27,855 nucleotides of DNA from contig JBAXUL010000048.1 in assembly GCA_037129695.1 (NCBI GenBank), forward strand, positions 1 through 27,855. The letters are read 5' to 3'. The notes below the pieces were generated by a model. It did no database searches and was not told the DNA's origin. It saw only the letters and a list, made by a program, of their open reading frames with translations. Below are positions 8,218-17,171 of this stretch, in pieces. Every line of letters begins with the position of its first letter. The first letter of the stretch is position 1. A program made the translations under genes and the position numbers. This DNA comes from CAINVV01 sp037129695. GTDB lineage: Bacteria > Bacteroidota > Bacteroidia > Bacteroidales > Prolixibacteraceae.

Positions 8218-9096
8218 ATGATAAAAGCAGCTCTTATCCAACAATCCAATTCGCAGGATCCAGCCAAAAACAGGGAAAAACTTGTTGCCAATATTACAAA
8301 ATGTGCCTCTGATGGAGCCGAATTGGTGGTGTTGCAGGAATTGCACGAATCCCAATACTTCTGTCAGGCGGAGGATACTTCATGCTTCGATCTTGCTGAA
8401 ACGATTCCGGGAAAAACCACTCAATTTTATAGTAACCTGGCCAGGAATCTGAAAATTGTTCTGGTAACATCACTTTTCGAAAAGAGAACAGCAGGATTGT
8501 ACCACAATACCGCGGTAGTTTTTGATAAGGACGGGTCTGTTGCAGGAACTTACCGTAAAATGCACATTCCGGATGATCCCAACTATTACGAAAAATTTTA
8601 CTTTACACCCGGAGATCTTGGTTTTAAGCCAATTAAGACCAGTATCGGGAAGCTTGGAATATTGGTATGCTGGGATCAGTGGTATCCCGAGGCAGCCCGA
8701 TTAATGGCACTTGCCGGTGCAGAAATACTGATTTATCCGACTGCTATTGGTTGGACATCCAACGATGGAGAAGCCGAGAGAAACAGGCAGCTGAATGCCT
8801 GGATCACCATACAGAGAAGTCATGCGATTGCCAATGGAATCCCCGTTCTGTCTGTCAATCGCACCGGATTGGAAGCTGACAATTCAGGCAATACGGAAGG
8901 AATAGAATTTTGGGGGAATAGTTTTGCTGCCGGACCGCAAGGTGAATTAATATCCGTCGCTCCTCAGGACTCGGATGCCAATCTGATAGTTGAAATTGAT
9001 CTCGAGAATTCCGAGAATGTCAGAAGATGGTGGCCTTTTCTGAGGGACAGAAGGATTGATGCTTACCAGGAATTGCTAAAACGTTATCTTGATTGA
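8218..9096 (+). CDS. aguB: N-carbamoylputrescine amidase
   Basis: This cytoplasmic carbon-nitrogen hydrolase of the nitrilase superfamily converts N-carbamoylputrescine to putrescine, CO2 and ammonia. The 292-residue protein shows the Glu-Lys-Cys triad: Glu41 (VVLQELHE), Lys114 (YRKMHIPDDP) and Cys151 (GILVCWDQWYPEAAR). The phrases PNYYEKFYFTPGD and WWPFLRDRRID are characteristic of this subgroup. The ATG at 8218 gives the standard N-terminus MIKAALIQQ; an upstream in-frame TTG at 8188 is unlikely. It directly follows agmatine deiminase, so the two genes make a complete agmatine-to-putrescine module. Its stop codon is one base before the ATG of the following kinase-like gene, which indicates cotranscription. 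Confidence 0.93.
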   Translation: MIKAALIQQSNSQDPAKNREKLVANITKCASDGAELVVLQELHESQYFCQAEDTSCFDLAETIPGKTTQFYSNLARNLKIVLVTSLFEKRTAGLYHNTAVVFDKDGSVAGTYRKMHIPDDPNYYEKFYFTPGDLGFKPIKTSIGKLGILVCWDQWYPEAARLMALAGAEILIYPTAIGWTSNDGEAERNRQLNAWITIQRSHAIANGIPVLSVNRTGLEADNSGNTEGIEFWGNSFAAGPQGELISVAPQDSDANLIVEIDLENSENVRRWWPFLRDRRIDAYQELLKRYLD

Positions 9097-9097
9097 A

Positions 9098-9790
9098 ATG
9101 GAAAATCTATTTTTGAGGTACATGGGTGAACGGATGGATCAAATTTCATCCAAACACACAAGACAGGGACCTGTCATTACCATATCAAGGGAATGCGGTT
9201 GTCCGGGAAATGAGATAGCTGAAATGCTGAAGGCCAGGTTGAACCTGAAACTTGTTCAGGAGGGTCATAAGCCAAAATGGAACTGGTTCAACAAGGAGAT
9301 CTTGTTAAAGGCATCAGAGGAACTTAAAATGAATCCGGGTGATGTTGATACCTTCCTGAAAACCAAGGAGAGCGGCATGTTGCAGGATCTTGTGAATTCT
9401 TTTGCTGAAACCTCCTACATTAAAAATTCAAGAATCAAAAAGGTAATATTTGATGTGATCCGGAATATTGCCCTTGAGGGTCATACCATTATAGTAGGTA
9501 GGGGAGGTGGTACCATTGCATGGGATATTCCCAAATCATTGCATGTATACCTGGAAGCACCGCTTTCCTGGAAAACGGATATCATCAGCCAACGAAAGGA
9601 AATGACAACAGCCCAGGCGAGAAAATATGTTTTGGAAAGAGATATGCAGCGATCAAAATTCAGGGATTTCTTCCGGGCAAAATTTTCAGATGAAATTTAT
9701 TATGAGCAACGGTTTAACTGTAAATCATTTACGCCAGATGAGATTTGTCAATTGATCTTTCAGGCAGCCGAATTGAAAAAACTAGTTTAA
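9098..9790 (+). CDS. Cytidylate kinase-like family protein
   Basis: A 230-residue protein resembling the cytidylate kinase-like family (Cytidylate_kin2), which is distinct from classical Cmk. A P-loop-like region follows the first strand (ITISRECGCPGNEIAEML, about residues 28-45). Later come the family phrases IIVGRGGGTIAWDIP (about 136-150), LHVYLEAPL and the Arg-rich lid RDMQRSKFRDFF. The true substrate of this family is uncertain; nucleoside monophosphate phosphorylation is an inference from fold. I selected the ATG at 9098, one base after the amidase stop codon; an in-frame TTG at 9089 would overlap that gene by 8 bases. AtpZ follows 12 bases downstream, so the gene may be cotranscribed with the ATP synthase cluster. 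Confidence 0.8.
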   Translation: MENLFLRYMGERMDQISSKHTRQGPVITISRECGCPGNEIAEMLKARLNLKLVQEGHKPKWNWFNKEILLKASEELKMNPGDVDTFLKTKESGMLQDLVNSFAETSYIKNSRIKKVIFDVIRNIALEGHTIIVGRGGGTIAWDIPKSLHVYLEAPLSWKTDIISQRKEMTTAQARKYVLERDMQRSKFRDFFRAKFSDEIYYEQRFNCKSFTPDEICQLIFQAAELKKLV

Positions 9791-9802
9791 AAATGACATT
9801 GA

Positions 9803-10021
9803 ATGGTTGACAAGGAAAACAAAAACGATTATCTGCGGTCGTATTCGAAATATTTCAGTTTAACCTTCCAGATGATTGTGTTGATCGTCATGGGTGCCTT
9901 CGGTGGCAGGGCTATCGACCGTTATTTTCATTTTGAAACGCACATATTCACCATAATATTGATTATCCTTGCTACGGTTCTGTCCTTTTATCTGTTTTTC
10001 AAAACACTATTTTCAAAATAA
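9803..10021 (+). CDS. atpZ: AtpZ/AtpI family protein of the ATP synthase cluster
   Basis: A 72-residue membrane protein with a charged cytoplasmic N-terminus and two transmembrane segments (about residues 21-37 and 46-68), separated by the short loop GRAIDRYFHFETH. This matches the small AtpZ-type proteins encoded at the head of many ATP synthase operons; they have been linked to c-ring assembly and to Mg2+/Ca2+ transport in some bacteria. The position immediately upstream of an AtpI-like gene and atpB supports the call. The gap to the next gene is 11 bases. No Shine-Dalgarno sequence is obvious. Confidence 0.82.
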   Translation: MVDKENKNDYLRSYSKYFSLTFQMIVLIVMGAFGGRAIDRYFHFETHIFTIILIILATVLSFYLFFKTLFSK

Positions 10022-10032
10022 ATTTTTCAGGT

Positions 10033-10434
10033 ATGATTTCAACGGAGAAACGAATTTTCCTCAGACACACACATTGGTTTTGCCTGGTATTGGCAGGGAT
10101 TTCATTATTGCTTTTTACTACCGTCCTAAAAAAATACTATTTGAATATTTTCCCCATTCAATTTGCCGTGATTGCGTTGATTACGGTATTCAGCCATATC
10201 AGGCTCATGAATGCAGTCCGGTTGAATGTCTTGAAATTTAATACCGCCTATCTGGCCATCATGTCGATAAAATTGTTTATGTATTTTGTTTTTATTCTAA
10301 TTTGCCTGCTTTTAAATCGTTCCAATGCGATTGACGTTGTTGTTCCATTTTTGGTTTTGTATATTTTTTATACAATATTCGAAGTAGTTGAAATTTCAAC
10401 TTTTTTGAAAAAAAATACGAATTCTTCGAATTAA
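10033..10434 (+). CDS. AtpI-like four-helix membrane protein
   Basis: This 133-residue, highly hydrophobic protein has about four predicted transmembrane helices (roughly residues 15-32, 39-57, 73-92 and 100-120), the topology expected of the ATP synthase assembly factor AtpI (UncI). Sequence similarity to the classical protein is not obvious by eye, so the call rests on size, topology and position between atpZ and atpB. If correct, it would assist c-ring assembly or stability in the membrane. The C-terminus is short and polar (KKNTNSSN). The atpB start follows 31 bases later. The AT-rich junction contains a TAATTTTG match at 10440-10447 that could be an internal -7 element, but there is no TTTG at the proper distance. 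Confidence 0.68.
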   Translation: MISTEKRIFLRHTHWFCLVLAGISLLLFTTVLKKYYLNIFPIQFAVIALITVFSHIRLMNAVRLNVLKFNTAYLAIMSIKLFMYFVFILICLLLNRSNAIDVVVPFLVLYIFYTIFEVVEISTFLKKNTNSSN

Positions 10435-10465
10435 AAACTTAATTTTGGCACACAATAAACCAGAA

Positions 10466-11572
10466 ATGCTAAGAGCTTCAAGAATACTTTTTATTATCTC
10501 TGCCTTATTTATACTCTCTTTCAGGACGGTAAACGCAGAAGAAAATGCAACGACAGGCAGTGAACATGCCGTAGAAAAATTCAATGCCAGCAAACTGATC
10601 ATGGAGCATATTGGCGACTCCTATGAATGGCATATAGCCAAATTCGGCGATTTTCACCTCAGTCTACCATTACCCGTCATATTATACAGCCGTACGAGCG
10701 GTTTACATGCTTTCATCTCGAGCAAATTTCATCATGGAACTGAGAGTTATTCAGATTTCAAAATCGGTGGCGAAACTTCAAAGTATCCCGGAAAGGTGGT
10801 CGAAGTCGCAACAGACGGGTCAGAAATCAGACCCTATGATTTCTCCATCACCAAGAATGTACTCTCCTTGTTTGTCAGTATCGCCGTGCTTTTGATGATA
10901 TTCTTGTCCATCGCAAAAAGGTACAAGGAGAATTTTAACAGATCTCCAAAAGGAATTCAAAGTTGGTTGGAACCAATCATTATCTTTATCAGAGATGATG
11001 TGGTCAAGTCGTCGATCGGTGAAGAAAAGTACAAGAAATTTCTGCCTTATTTGTTGACTGCTTTCTTTTTTATCCTGATCAATAATATAATGGGGTTGAT
11101 ACCTATAATCCCGGGTGGAGCAAATCTGACGGGCAATATCGCGGTTACCATGGTATTGGCGCTCATCACATTTATGACCATTTTATTCAATGGCTCCAAG
11201 GATTATTACATGCACATTGTGAATGCGCCAGGGGTGCCATGGTGGTTGAAATTTCCTATTCCACTGATGCCATTTGTTGAAATTATTGGAGTTTTCACCA
11301 AACCATTTGTTTTAATGGTACGGCTTTTTGCCAATATCACAGCAGGTCATATCATTGCGCTTGGATTTTACAGTTTGATTTTCATTTTTGGTGAGAAGAG
11401 TGCTTTCGCAGGTTTCGGAGTTTCCATAGTTTCAGTTCTTTTTAATATTTTCATGGGATTGCTTGAGTTGCTGGTTGCCTTTATTCAGGCATATGTTTTC
11501 ACGCTACTTTCTGCAATTTACATCGGAATGGCAGTTGAGCAACATTCCGGACACGGCGAAAAGAGTCACTGA
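10466..11572 (+). CDS. atpB: ATP synthase Fo subunit a
   Basis: The a subunit forms the proton half-channels next to the c-ring. This 368-residue protein is longer than the E. coli form (about 270) because of an N-terminal signal-peptide-like segment (ILFIISALFILSF) and a polar, probably periplasmic region up to about residue 130, as in other Bacteroidota. The core is clear: LLTAFFFILINNIMGLIP, then the essential Arg286 in MVRLFANITAGH, and the last helix LLVAFIQAYVFTLLSAIYIG. I chose the ATG at 10466; an in-frame TTG at 10445 adds seven residues ahead of the signal-like segment. A 67-base AT-rich gap precedes atpE. Confidence 0.95.
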   Translation: MLRASRILFIISALFILSFRTVNAEENATTGSEHAVEKFNASKLIMEHIGDSYEWHIAKFGDFHLSLPLPVILYSRTSGLHAFISSKFHHGTESYSDFKIGGETSKYPGKVVEVATDGSEIRPYDFSITKNVLSLFVSIAVLLMIFLSIAKRYKENFNRSPKGIQSWLEPIIIFIRDDVVKSSIGEEKYKKFLPYLLTAFFFILINNIMGLIPIIPGGANLTGNIAVTMVLALITFMTILFNGSKDYYMHIVNAPGVPWWLKFPIPLMPFVEIIGVFTKPFVLMVRLFANITAGHIIALGFYSLIFIFGEKSAFAGFGVSIVSVLFNIFMGLLELLVAFIQAYVFTLLSAIYIGMAVEQHSGHGEKSH

Positions 11573-11639
11573 CAGAAGAGTTTAATAGAAGTACAAATTA
11601 TTATTATACAGCAATTTAATAACTTTAAAACAAGTTAAT

Positions 11640-11897
11640 ATGTTTACATTAGGTGTGATTTTAGAAGTTGTTGCCAATGTTGCATTGGCAAAATTGGGAG
11701 CGGGAATCGGCGCAGGTTTAGCGGCCATCGGTGCAGGTATCGGCATTGGAAGAATCGGAGGAAGTGCGGTTGAAGCGATTGCTCGTCAGCCTGAAGCATC
11801 CGGCGATATTCGTTCCAACATGATCGTGTCAGCCGCTTTGATCGAAGGAGCAGCTTTCTTTGCAATGGTTATTTGCTTATTGATTCTCTTTGTTTAG
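11640..11897 (+). CDS. atpE: ATP synthase Fo subunit c
   Basis: An 85-residue hairpin of two transmembrane helices that forms the rotor ring. The Gly/Ala-rich first helix (GAGIGAGLAAIGAGIGIG) leads to the conserved polar loop ARQPEASGDIR (residues 48-58). The ion-carrying carboxylate is Glu69 in ALIEGAAFF. The ligands seen in Na+-type rings (a Gln in helix 1 and Ser/Thr next to the Glu) are replaced by Ile36, Gly70 and Ala71, so proton coupling is inferred. The ATG at 11640 follows an A/T-rich leader without a Shine-Dalgarno site. It lies between atpB and atpF, as expected. Confidence 0.96.
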   Translation: MFTLGVILEVVANVALAKLGAGIGAGLAAIGAGIGIGRIGGSAVEAIARQPEASGDIRSNMIVSAALIEGAAFFAMVICLLILFV

Positions 11898-11949
11898 AAG
11901 AAAAAGCAGTAATCCCTTTACTTTTTATTCATCATAAAATTTCTATCCC

Positions 11950-12444
11950 ATGGGTCTGGTAATGCCTGATTTTGGTTTGTTGTTCTGGATGGTAGTCTCC
12001 TTTTCCTTATTGATGTGGATTCTCAAGAAATTTGCCTGGCAACCGATCCTGCATGGACTGGCAGCGCGGGAAGATTCCATTGACAAAGCACTTCAATCAG
12101 CAGAACTCGCAAAGCATGAAATGCTTAAACTGCAAGCCGGCAATGAGAAATTGCTCAAAGAAGCCATGCTTGAAAGAGAGAAAATTGTTAAGGAAGCCAG
12201 AGATCTTAAAGATTCAATAGTGCGTGATGCTAAGAATCTCGCAGTCATTGAAGCAACAAAGGTGATAGAGGAGGCTAAGGCAGCCATTGTGAGAGAGAGG
12301 GCTGAGGCTGTCAGCGAAATGAAATCTGTAATTTCTTCATTTTCACTGGAGATTGCAGAAAAAATCCTGAAAGAACAGCTCTCAGACAATAAAAAACAAA
12401 AGGATTTAGTGAACAACTACCTCGAGAATGTTAAGTTGAATTAA
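11950..12444 (+). CDS. atpF: ATP synthase Fo subunit b
   Basis: The peripheral stalk subunit that links membrane subunit a to the F1 head. The 164-residue protein has one N-terminal transmembrane helix (about residues 6-24, FGLLFWMVVSFSLLMWIL). A long charged helix rich in Ala, Glu and Lys follows (about 35-160), starting with the family phrase KFAWQPILHGLAAREDSI. Its length is typical. The ATG at 11950 opens MGLVMPDFG; the internal Met5 is an alternative. It is 52 bases after atpE and 43 bases before atpH. As a single b-type gene, it implies a homodimeric stalk. Confidence 0.94.
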   Translation: MGLVMPDFGLLFWMVVSFSLLMWILKKFAWQPILHGLAAREDSIDKALQSAELAKHEMLKLQAGNEKLLKEAMLEREKIVKEARDLKDSIVRDAKNLAVIEATKVIEEAKAAIVRERAEAVSEMKSVISSFSLEIAEKILKEQLSDNKKQKDLVNNYLENVKLN

Positions 12445-12487
12445 CCTTCATCCTGGTAAGTATTTTATTTCATCTAAACGGAACAAA

Positions 12488-13036
12488 TTGAACGAAAGTA
12501 AGATATCGGTACGTTACGCCAAAGCATTTTTTTCTTCTGCCGTTGAAAGAAATTTGCTTCAGGATGCAAAAAAGGATGTTGATCTTTTGTTGCAGCTTTT
12601 GCAAACTCAACCCAGACTGAAAGAACTGCTTTCAAGTCCAGTAGTTAAAACGAAGGAGAAACGGGTTATTTTGGATAAAATTTTCATCGATAGATTCAAC
12701 CAGTTAACCATCGATTTTCTTCACTTACTGCTTAAAAATAACCGGGAAGTCTATTTACTTGAGATGTGCCTTAATTTCCAGGGTTTATACAGTAAGTTAA
12801 CCGGAATTAAGATGGCGCAACTTGTTACAGCAGTAAAATTGGAGGATGCGCAGTTACAAAAATTCACTGAACTGATTCAGGTTCATTTTGGAGGCAAAGC
12901 TGAAGTTTTGACTAAAGTGGATGAGACATTGTTGGGTGGTTTTATTTTGAAGGTCGAAGATCATCAATATGATGCCTCAGTTTCCACCCAATTGAAGAAG
13001 ATGAGGAGAGAGATGGTAAATGTTATAAAAAATTAA
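12488..13036 (+). CDS. atpH: ATP synthase F1 subunit delta
   Basis: The delta (OSCP) subunit caps F1 and binds the b stalk. The 182-residue protein shows the N-terminal family signature ISVRYAKAFFSSAVE, a helical N-domain, and the C-terminal segment LLGGFILKVEDHQYDASV followed by TQLKKMRREM, both characteristic. The start is TTG at 12488: it gives the normal family N-terminus (NESKISVRYAK), and no ATG is available before the conserved region. Initiation at TTG may lower expression of this single-copy subunit, an inference. It is separated from atpA by only 10 bases. Confidence 0.93.
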   Translation: MNESKISVRYAKAFFSSAVERNLLQDAKKDVDLLLQLLQTQPRLKELLSSPVVKTKEKRVILDKIFIDRFNQLTIDFLHLLLKNNREVYLLEMCLNFQGLYSKLTGIKMAQLVTAVKLEDAQLQKFTELIQVHFGGKAEVLTKVDETLLGGFILKVEDHQYDASVSTQLKKMRREMVNVIKN

Positions 13037-13046
13037 ATAGAAGATT

Positions 13047-14627
13047 ATGGCTGGATTGAAACCTGCTGAAGTATCTGAAATTTTAAAACAACAGCTGGAT
13101 AGCTTCAAAACAGTGGCCGAACTTGAGGAAGTTGGTACGGTTTTGCAGGTAGGCGATGGAATTGCCAGGGTTTACGGACTATCCAATGTGCAGTCAAACG
13201 AAATGGTCGAATTCGACTCTGGCGTTATGGGCATTGTTCTCAACCTGGAAGAAGACAACGTTGGAATTGTGTTACTCGGACCTACCGAAAATATCAAGGA
13301 AGGTGATGGTGTAAAACGCTCAAAAAGAATTGCATCCATTCAGGTGGGTGAAGGACTTTTGGGTCGTGTTATCAATACCTTGGGTGAACCTGTTGATGGC
13401 AAAGGACCAATAACCGGAACTTTGTATGAAATGCCATTCGAACGGAAGGCTCCCGGTGTTATTTATCGCCAACCTGTTTCTGAACCACTGCAAACCGGTA
13501 TCAAAGCCATTGATTCAATGATTCCGATTGGTAGAGGTCAGAGGGAATTGATCATTGGTGACCGTCAAACCGGAAAGACCACCATTGCCATTGATACAAT
13601 TATCAATCAGAAAGAGTTTTTCAAGAAAGGTGAGCCTGTTTACTGCATTTACGTTGCCATCGGCCAAAAAGGTTCTACTGTGGCCAATATTGCCAAGACA
13701 TTGCACGAACATGGTGCCATGGATTATACAGTCATCGTGATGTCGACTGCATCTGATCCAGCGGCCCTTCAATTTTATGCCCCTTTCGCAGGAGCTGCAA
13801 TCGGTGAATTCTTCAGAGATTGCGGTCATGCTGCATTGATCGTCTATGATGATCTTTCAAAACAGGCTGTCTCCTACCGTGAAGTATCACTCTTGCTTCG
13901 CCGGCCTCCGGGCAGGGAAGCTTATCCTGGGGATATTTTTTATCTCCATTCCAGGTTACTGGAACGTGCTGCAAAAATTAACAAGACTGAGGCTGTTGCC
14001 AAACAGATGAACGATATTCCTGAGTCGATCAGGCATTTGGTCAAAGGTGGTGGATCGCTGACGGCCTTGCCAATCATTGAGACCCAGGATGGTGACGTTT
14101 CTGCCTACATTCCAACCAATGTTATTTCTATCACTGACGGACAGATATTTTTGGAATCTCATCTTTTCAATGCGGGTATCAGACCGGCTATTAATGTTGG
14201 AATCTCCGTGTCAAGGGTTGGTGGTAATGCCCAAATCAAGGCAATGAAGAAGGTGGCAGGTACACTTAAACTTTCACAGGCCGAGTTCAGGGAACTGGAG
14301 GCCTTTTCAAAATTTGGATCTGACCTCGATGCAGCAACTAAATCGGTACTCGAAAAAGGGTCCAGAAATGTTGAGATCCTGAAGCAGGGGAGTGCATCCC
14401 CAATGAAAGTTGAAGAGCAGATCGCCATTCTGTATTGTGGTACAAAAGGCTTGCTGATGGAGGTTCCGAAAGAAAAAATCAGGGATTTCGAAAAAGATTA
14501 TCTGCAGCTTTTATCCACTCAATATTCAAGTGTCCTGCATCAGTTAAGTCAGGGTATTCTCAATGATGAGATTACAGATACGCTTGAGCTTGTTGCGAAA
14601 AAAACAGTTCAAAACTTTGTATTTTAA
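13047..14627 (+). CDS. atpA: ATP synthase F1 subunit alpha
   Basis: The non-catalytic nucleotide-binding subunit of the alpha3-beta3 head. At 526 residues it is near the usual length. The Walker A motif GDRQTGKTT lies at about residues 171-179, the Walker B-like segment is ALIVYDDLSKQA, and the Arg finger region SRVGGNAQ (about 388-395) contributes to the catalytic sites. The family signature PAINVGISVSRVGG is intact. The N-terminal LKPAEVSEILKQQL is the helix expected to contact delta. The ATG at 13047 is clear. There is no frameshift or missing residue. The gene lies in the cluster between atpH and atpG. Confidence 0.98.
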   Translation: MAGLKPAEVSEILKQQLDSFKTVAELEEVGTVLQVGDGIARVYGLSNVQSNEMVEFDSGVMGIVLNLEEDNVGIVLLGPTENIKEGDGVKRSKRIASIQVGEGLLGRVINTLGEPVDGKGPITGTLYEMPFERKAPGVIYRQPVSEPLQTGIKAIDSMIPIGRGQRELIIGDRQTGKTTIAIDTIINQKEFFKKGEPVYCIYVAIGQKGSTVANIAKTLHEHGAMDYTVIVMSTASDPAALQFYAPFAGAAIGEFFRDCGHAALIVYDDLSKQAVSYREVSLLLRRPPGREAYPGDIFYLHSRLLERAAKINKTEAVAKQMNDIPESIRHLVKGGGSLTALPIIETQDGDVSAYIPTNVISITDGQIFLESHLFNAGIRPAINVGISVSRVGGNAQIKAMKKVAGTLKLSQAEFRELEAFSKFGSDLDAATKSVLEKGSRNVEILKQGSASPMKVEEQIAILYCGTKGLLMEVPKEKIRDFEKDYLQLLSTQYSSVLHQLSQGILNDEITDTLELVAKKTVQNFVF

Positions 14628-14657
14628 GAACAATCGGGTAATACAAAAATTGGTTAG

Positions 14658-15554
14658 ATGGCGAATTTAAAAGATATGCGGCTCCGGATTGTATCGGTTA
14701 AGTCGACACAACAGGTGACCCGGGCCATGAAAATGGTCTCTGCAGCCAAACTGCGAAAAGCACAGGATGCCATCATACAAATACGTCCCTATGCCGGAAA
14801 ACTGCACGATATTCTGGTCAATTTGATCGACCAGCTTGACTCTGCTGATTTTGACAACAAATATGCTGAACACAAAGACACCCAAAAGATTCTGATTGTA
14901 GCAATTACTTCCAACAGAGGTCTTTGCGGTGGATTTAATTCAAATGTTGTCAAGAAAATCGAAGAATTGGTCCAAACTACCTATGCTTCCCATTACAAAA
15001 GGGGAACTGTGGATATACTGGCCATCGGAAAAAAGGGTGTTGATGGATTGAAAGCCAAGAATATTCAGGTGACAAATACACTGCATCAATTGTTCGATGG
15101 ACTTGAATACAGTACAGCAGAAGCGGTTGCACAGGGTTTAATGGATGCCTTTTCTGAAGGACAATATGATCGTATTGATTTGGTTTATAATCAATTCAGG
15201 AATGCCGCAATTCAAAATCTCGTCGTAGAACAGTTTTTGCCTGTCGAAATTAAAGTGCATGGGACGGAAACTTCTGAGGCGAACCGCTATTTTAACGATT
15301 ATATTCTGGAGCCAGGTGTGCTTGAAATTATGAAAACGATCATCCCAAAATCCCTTAAAATTCAATTCTATAAATCGATACTGGATTCTGTCGCATCCGA
15401 ACACGGTGCAAGAATGACCGCCATGCACAAGGCTACAGATAACGCTTCAGAATTGATTCGTGATTTAAACCTTCAGTACAACAAGGCAAGGCAATCTACC
15501 ATTACCGGAGAGATTCTGGAAATTGTGAGTGGAGCCAATGCTTTGAATGGTTAA
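14658..15554 (+). CDS. atpG: ATP synthase F1 subunit gamma
   Basis: The central rotor shaft that couples c-ring rotation to catalysis. The 298-residue protein has the conserved N-terminal coiled-coil helix (MRLRIVSVKSTQQVTRAMKM, then VSAAKLRKAQ), the Rossmann-like middle domain starting ITSNRGLCGGFNSNV, and the C-terminal helix SEHGARMTAMHKATDNASEL followed by YNKARQSTITGEILEIVSGA. Both ends that form the shaft are complete. The ATG at 14658 is 30 bases after the atpA stop. The next gene, atpD, starts 78 bases downstream. Confidence 0.97.
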   Translation: MANLKDMRLRIVSVKSTQQVTRAMKMVSAAKLRKAQDAIIQIRPYAGKLHDILVNLIDQLDSADFDNKYAEHKDTQKILIVAITSNRGLCGGFNSNVVKKIEELVQTTYASHYKRGTVDILAIGKKGVDGLKAKNIQVTNTLHQLFDGLEYSTAEAVAQGLMDAFSEGQYDRIDLVYNQFRNAAIQNLVVEQFLPVEIKVHGTETSEANRYFNDYILEPGVLEIMKTIIPKSLKIQFYKSILDSVASEHGARMTAMHKATDNASELIRDLNLQYNKARQSTITGEILEIVSGANALNG

Positions 15555-15632
15555 CAAAATTTAGAAACTAAAATTTCAGGACTTTGGTCGCTGGATTTTA
15601 AAAAATTGCAAATATTTCAAATATTGAATAAT

Positions 15633-17141
15633 ATGTCTCAATCCGTAGGAAAAATCATCCAGGTCATCGGGCCGGTTGTTGATGTGAGTTTCGAAGAGGA
15701 TAGTTCAAAACTACCCAAGATCTATGAAGCTTTGGAGGTACCAAGGGAAAACGGTCAGGTTTTGATTCTCGAATGTGAACAACACGTTGGGGAACATACC
15801 GTTCGAACGATTGCCATGGACTCTACTGATGGCCTCTCCAGGGGAATGAAAGTTTTTACTACCGGAAAAGCCATTTCAATGCCTGTTGGTGATCAAATTA
15901 AGGGAAGACTTTTAAATGTGATCGGGGAAGGGATTGACGGTATTGGCGCGATTCCGAAAGATCAGACTTACGAGATTCATAATCAGCCTCCTAAATATAA
16001 GGATCTGTCGACAGAACAAGAAATTTTGTACACTGGTATCAAAGTTATTGACTTATTGGAGCCCTATTCAAAAGGGGGTAAAATCGGACTTTTCGGTGGT
16101 GCTGGTGTTGGAAAGACGGTTTTGATCATGGAACTGATCAACAATGTGGCTAAAAAATATGACGGACAATCCGTTTTTGCCGGCGTTGGAGAGAGAACCC
16201 GTGAAGGAAATGACCTTCTCCGGGAAATGATCGAATCAGGAGTTATCCGCTATGGAGATGCATTCAAGGAGGATATGGAGAAAGGTGGATGGGATCTTTC
16301 TCTTGTTGACAAGACTGAATTGGCTAAATCCAAAGCTACACTCGTGTTTGGTCAGATGAACGAACCACCCGGTGCACGTGCAAGGGTTGCTTTATCCGGA
16401 TTGAGTGTGGCTGAATATTTCAGGGACGGAGATAAAAAAGGCAAGGGGAACGATATTCTGTTCTTCGTTGATAATATTTTCAGGTTTACCCAGGCAGGTT
16501 CTGAGGTTTCTGCCCTTTTGGGCCGTATGCCTTCTGCTGTTGGTTACCAACCGACTCTGGCCACAGAGATGGGTTTGATGCAAGAGCGGATCACCTCGAC
16601 CAAATATGGCTCCATTACCTCGGTTCAGGCGATTTATGTACCTGCAGATGACTTGACGGACCCTGCACCGGCTACTACTTTTTCACACTTAGACGCCACT
16701 ACAGTTTTGAATAGAAAGGTATCCGAAATGGGTATTTATCCTGCAGTGGATCCTTTGACCTCTACATCAAGAATTTTGTCTCCAGCGGTCATTGGAGACT
16801 TACATTATAATACAGCACTGAGAGTTAAAGAGTTACTTCAAAGATACAAAGAACTCCAGGATATCATTGCCATTCTCGGTATGGATGAACTGTCTGAATC
16901 AGACAAACTGATTGTTCACCGCGCCAGAAGGGTACAGCGATTCCTTTCGCAGCCATTCCATGTTGCAGAAGCATTTACCGGAATGAAAGGTATATGGGTC
17001 TCCATCGAAGATACTATCAAAGGATTCAATACCATCATGGATGGGAAAGTAGACCAGTACCCTGAAACTGCCTTTAATATGGTTGGAACCATAGAAGATG
17101 CCATTGAAAAAGGGGAAAAGTTGCTGGCTCCTTCCAAATAA
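15633..17141 (+). CDS. atpD: ATP synthase F1 subunit beta
   Basis: The catalytic subunit, 502 residues with the start chosen at the ATG at 15633 (MSQSVGKIIQVIGPVVDV). An upstream in-frame TTG at 15606 would add nine unusual residues. The Walker A motif GGAGVGKT is at about 155-162, the catalytic Glu lies in GERTREGNDL (about 187), and the ALSGLSVAEYFRD and TQAGSEVSALLGRMPSAVGY stretches are intact. The DELSEED-type lever appears as DELSESD (about 418-424), close to canonical. In many Bacteroidetes atpD and atpC lie apart from or ahead of the other atp genes; here they follow atpG in the classical order. Confidence 0.98.
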   Translation: MSQSVGKIIQVIGPVVDVSFEEDSSKLPKIYEALEVPRENGQVLILECEQHVGEHTVRTIAMDSTDGLSRGMKVFTTGKAISMPVGDQIKGRLLNVIGEGIDGIGAIPKDQTYEIHNQPPKYKDLSTEQEILYTGIKVIDLLEPYSKGGKIGLFGGAGVGKTVLIMELINNVAKKYDGQSVFAGVGERTREGNDLLREMIESGVIRYGDAFKEDMEKGGWDLSLVDKTELAKSKATLVFGQMNEPPGARARVALSGLSVAEYFRDGDKKGKGNDILFFVDNIFRFTQAGSEVSALLGRMPSAVGYQPTLATEMGLMQERITSTKYGSITSVQAIYVPADDLTDPAPATTFSHLDATTVLNRKVSEMGIYPAVDPLTSTSRILSPAVIGDLHYNTALRVKELLQRYKELQDIIAILGMDELSESDKLIVHRARRVQRFLSQPFHVAEAFTGMKGIWVSIEDTIKGFNTIMDGKVDQYPETAFNMVGTIEDAIEKGEKLLAPSK

Positions 17142-17171
17142 TCGCTTTTGTACTGATCGAAAAACTACAAT

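Noticed and set aside
10440..10447. TAATTTTG as an internal promoter ahead of atpB
   Set aside because: There is no TTTG or near match at 19-21 nt upstream, and such octamers are frequent in this base composition.
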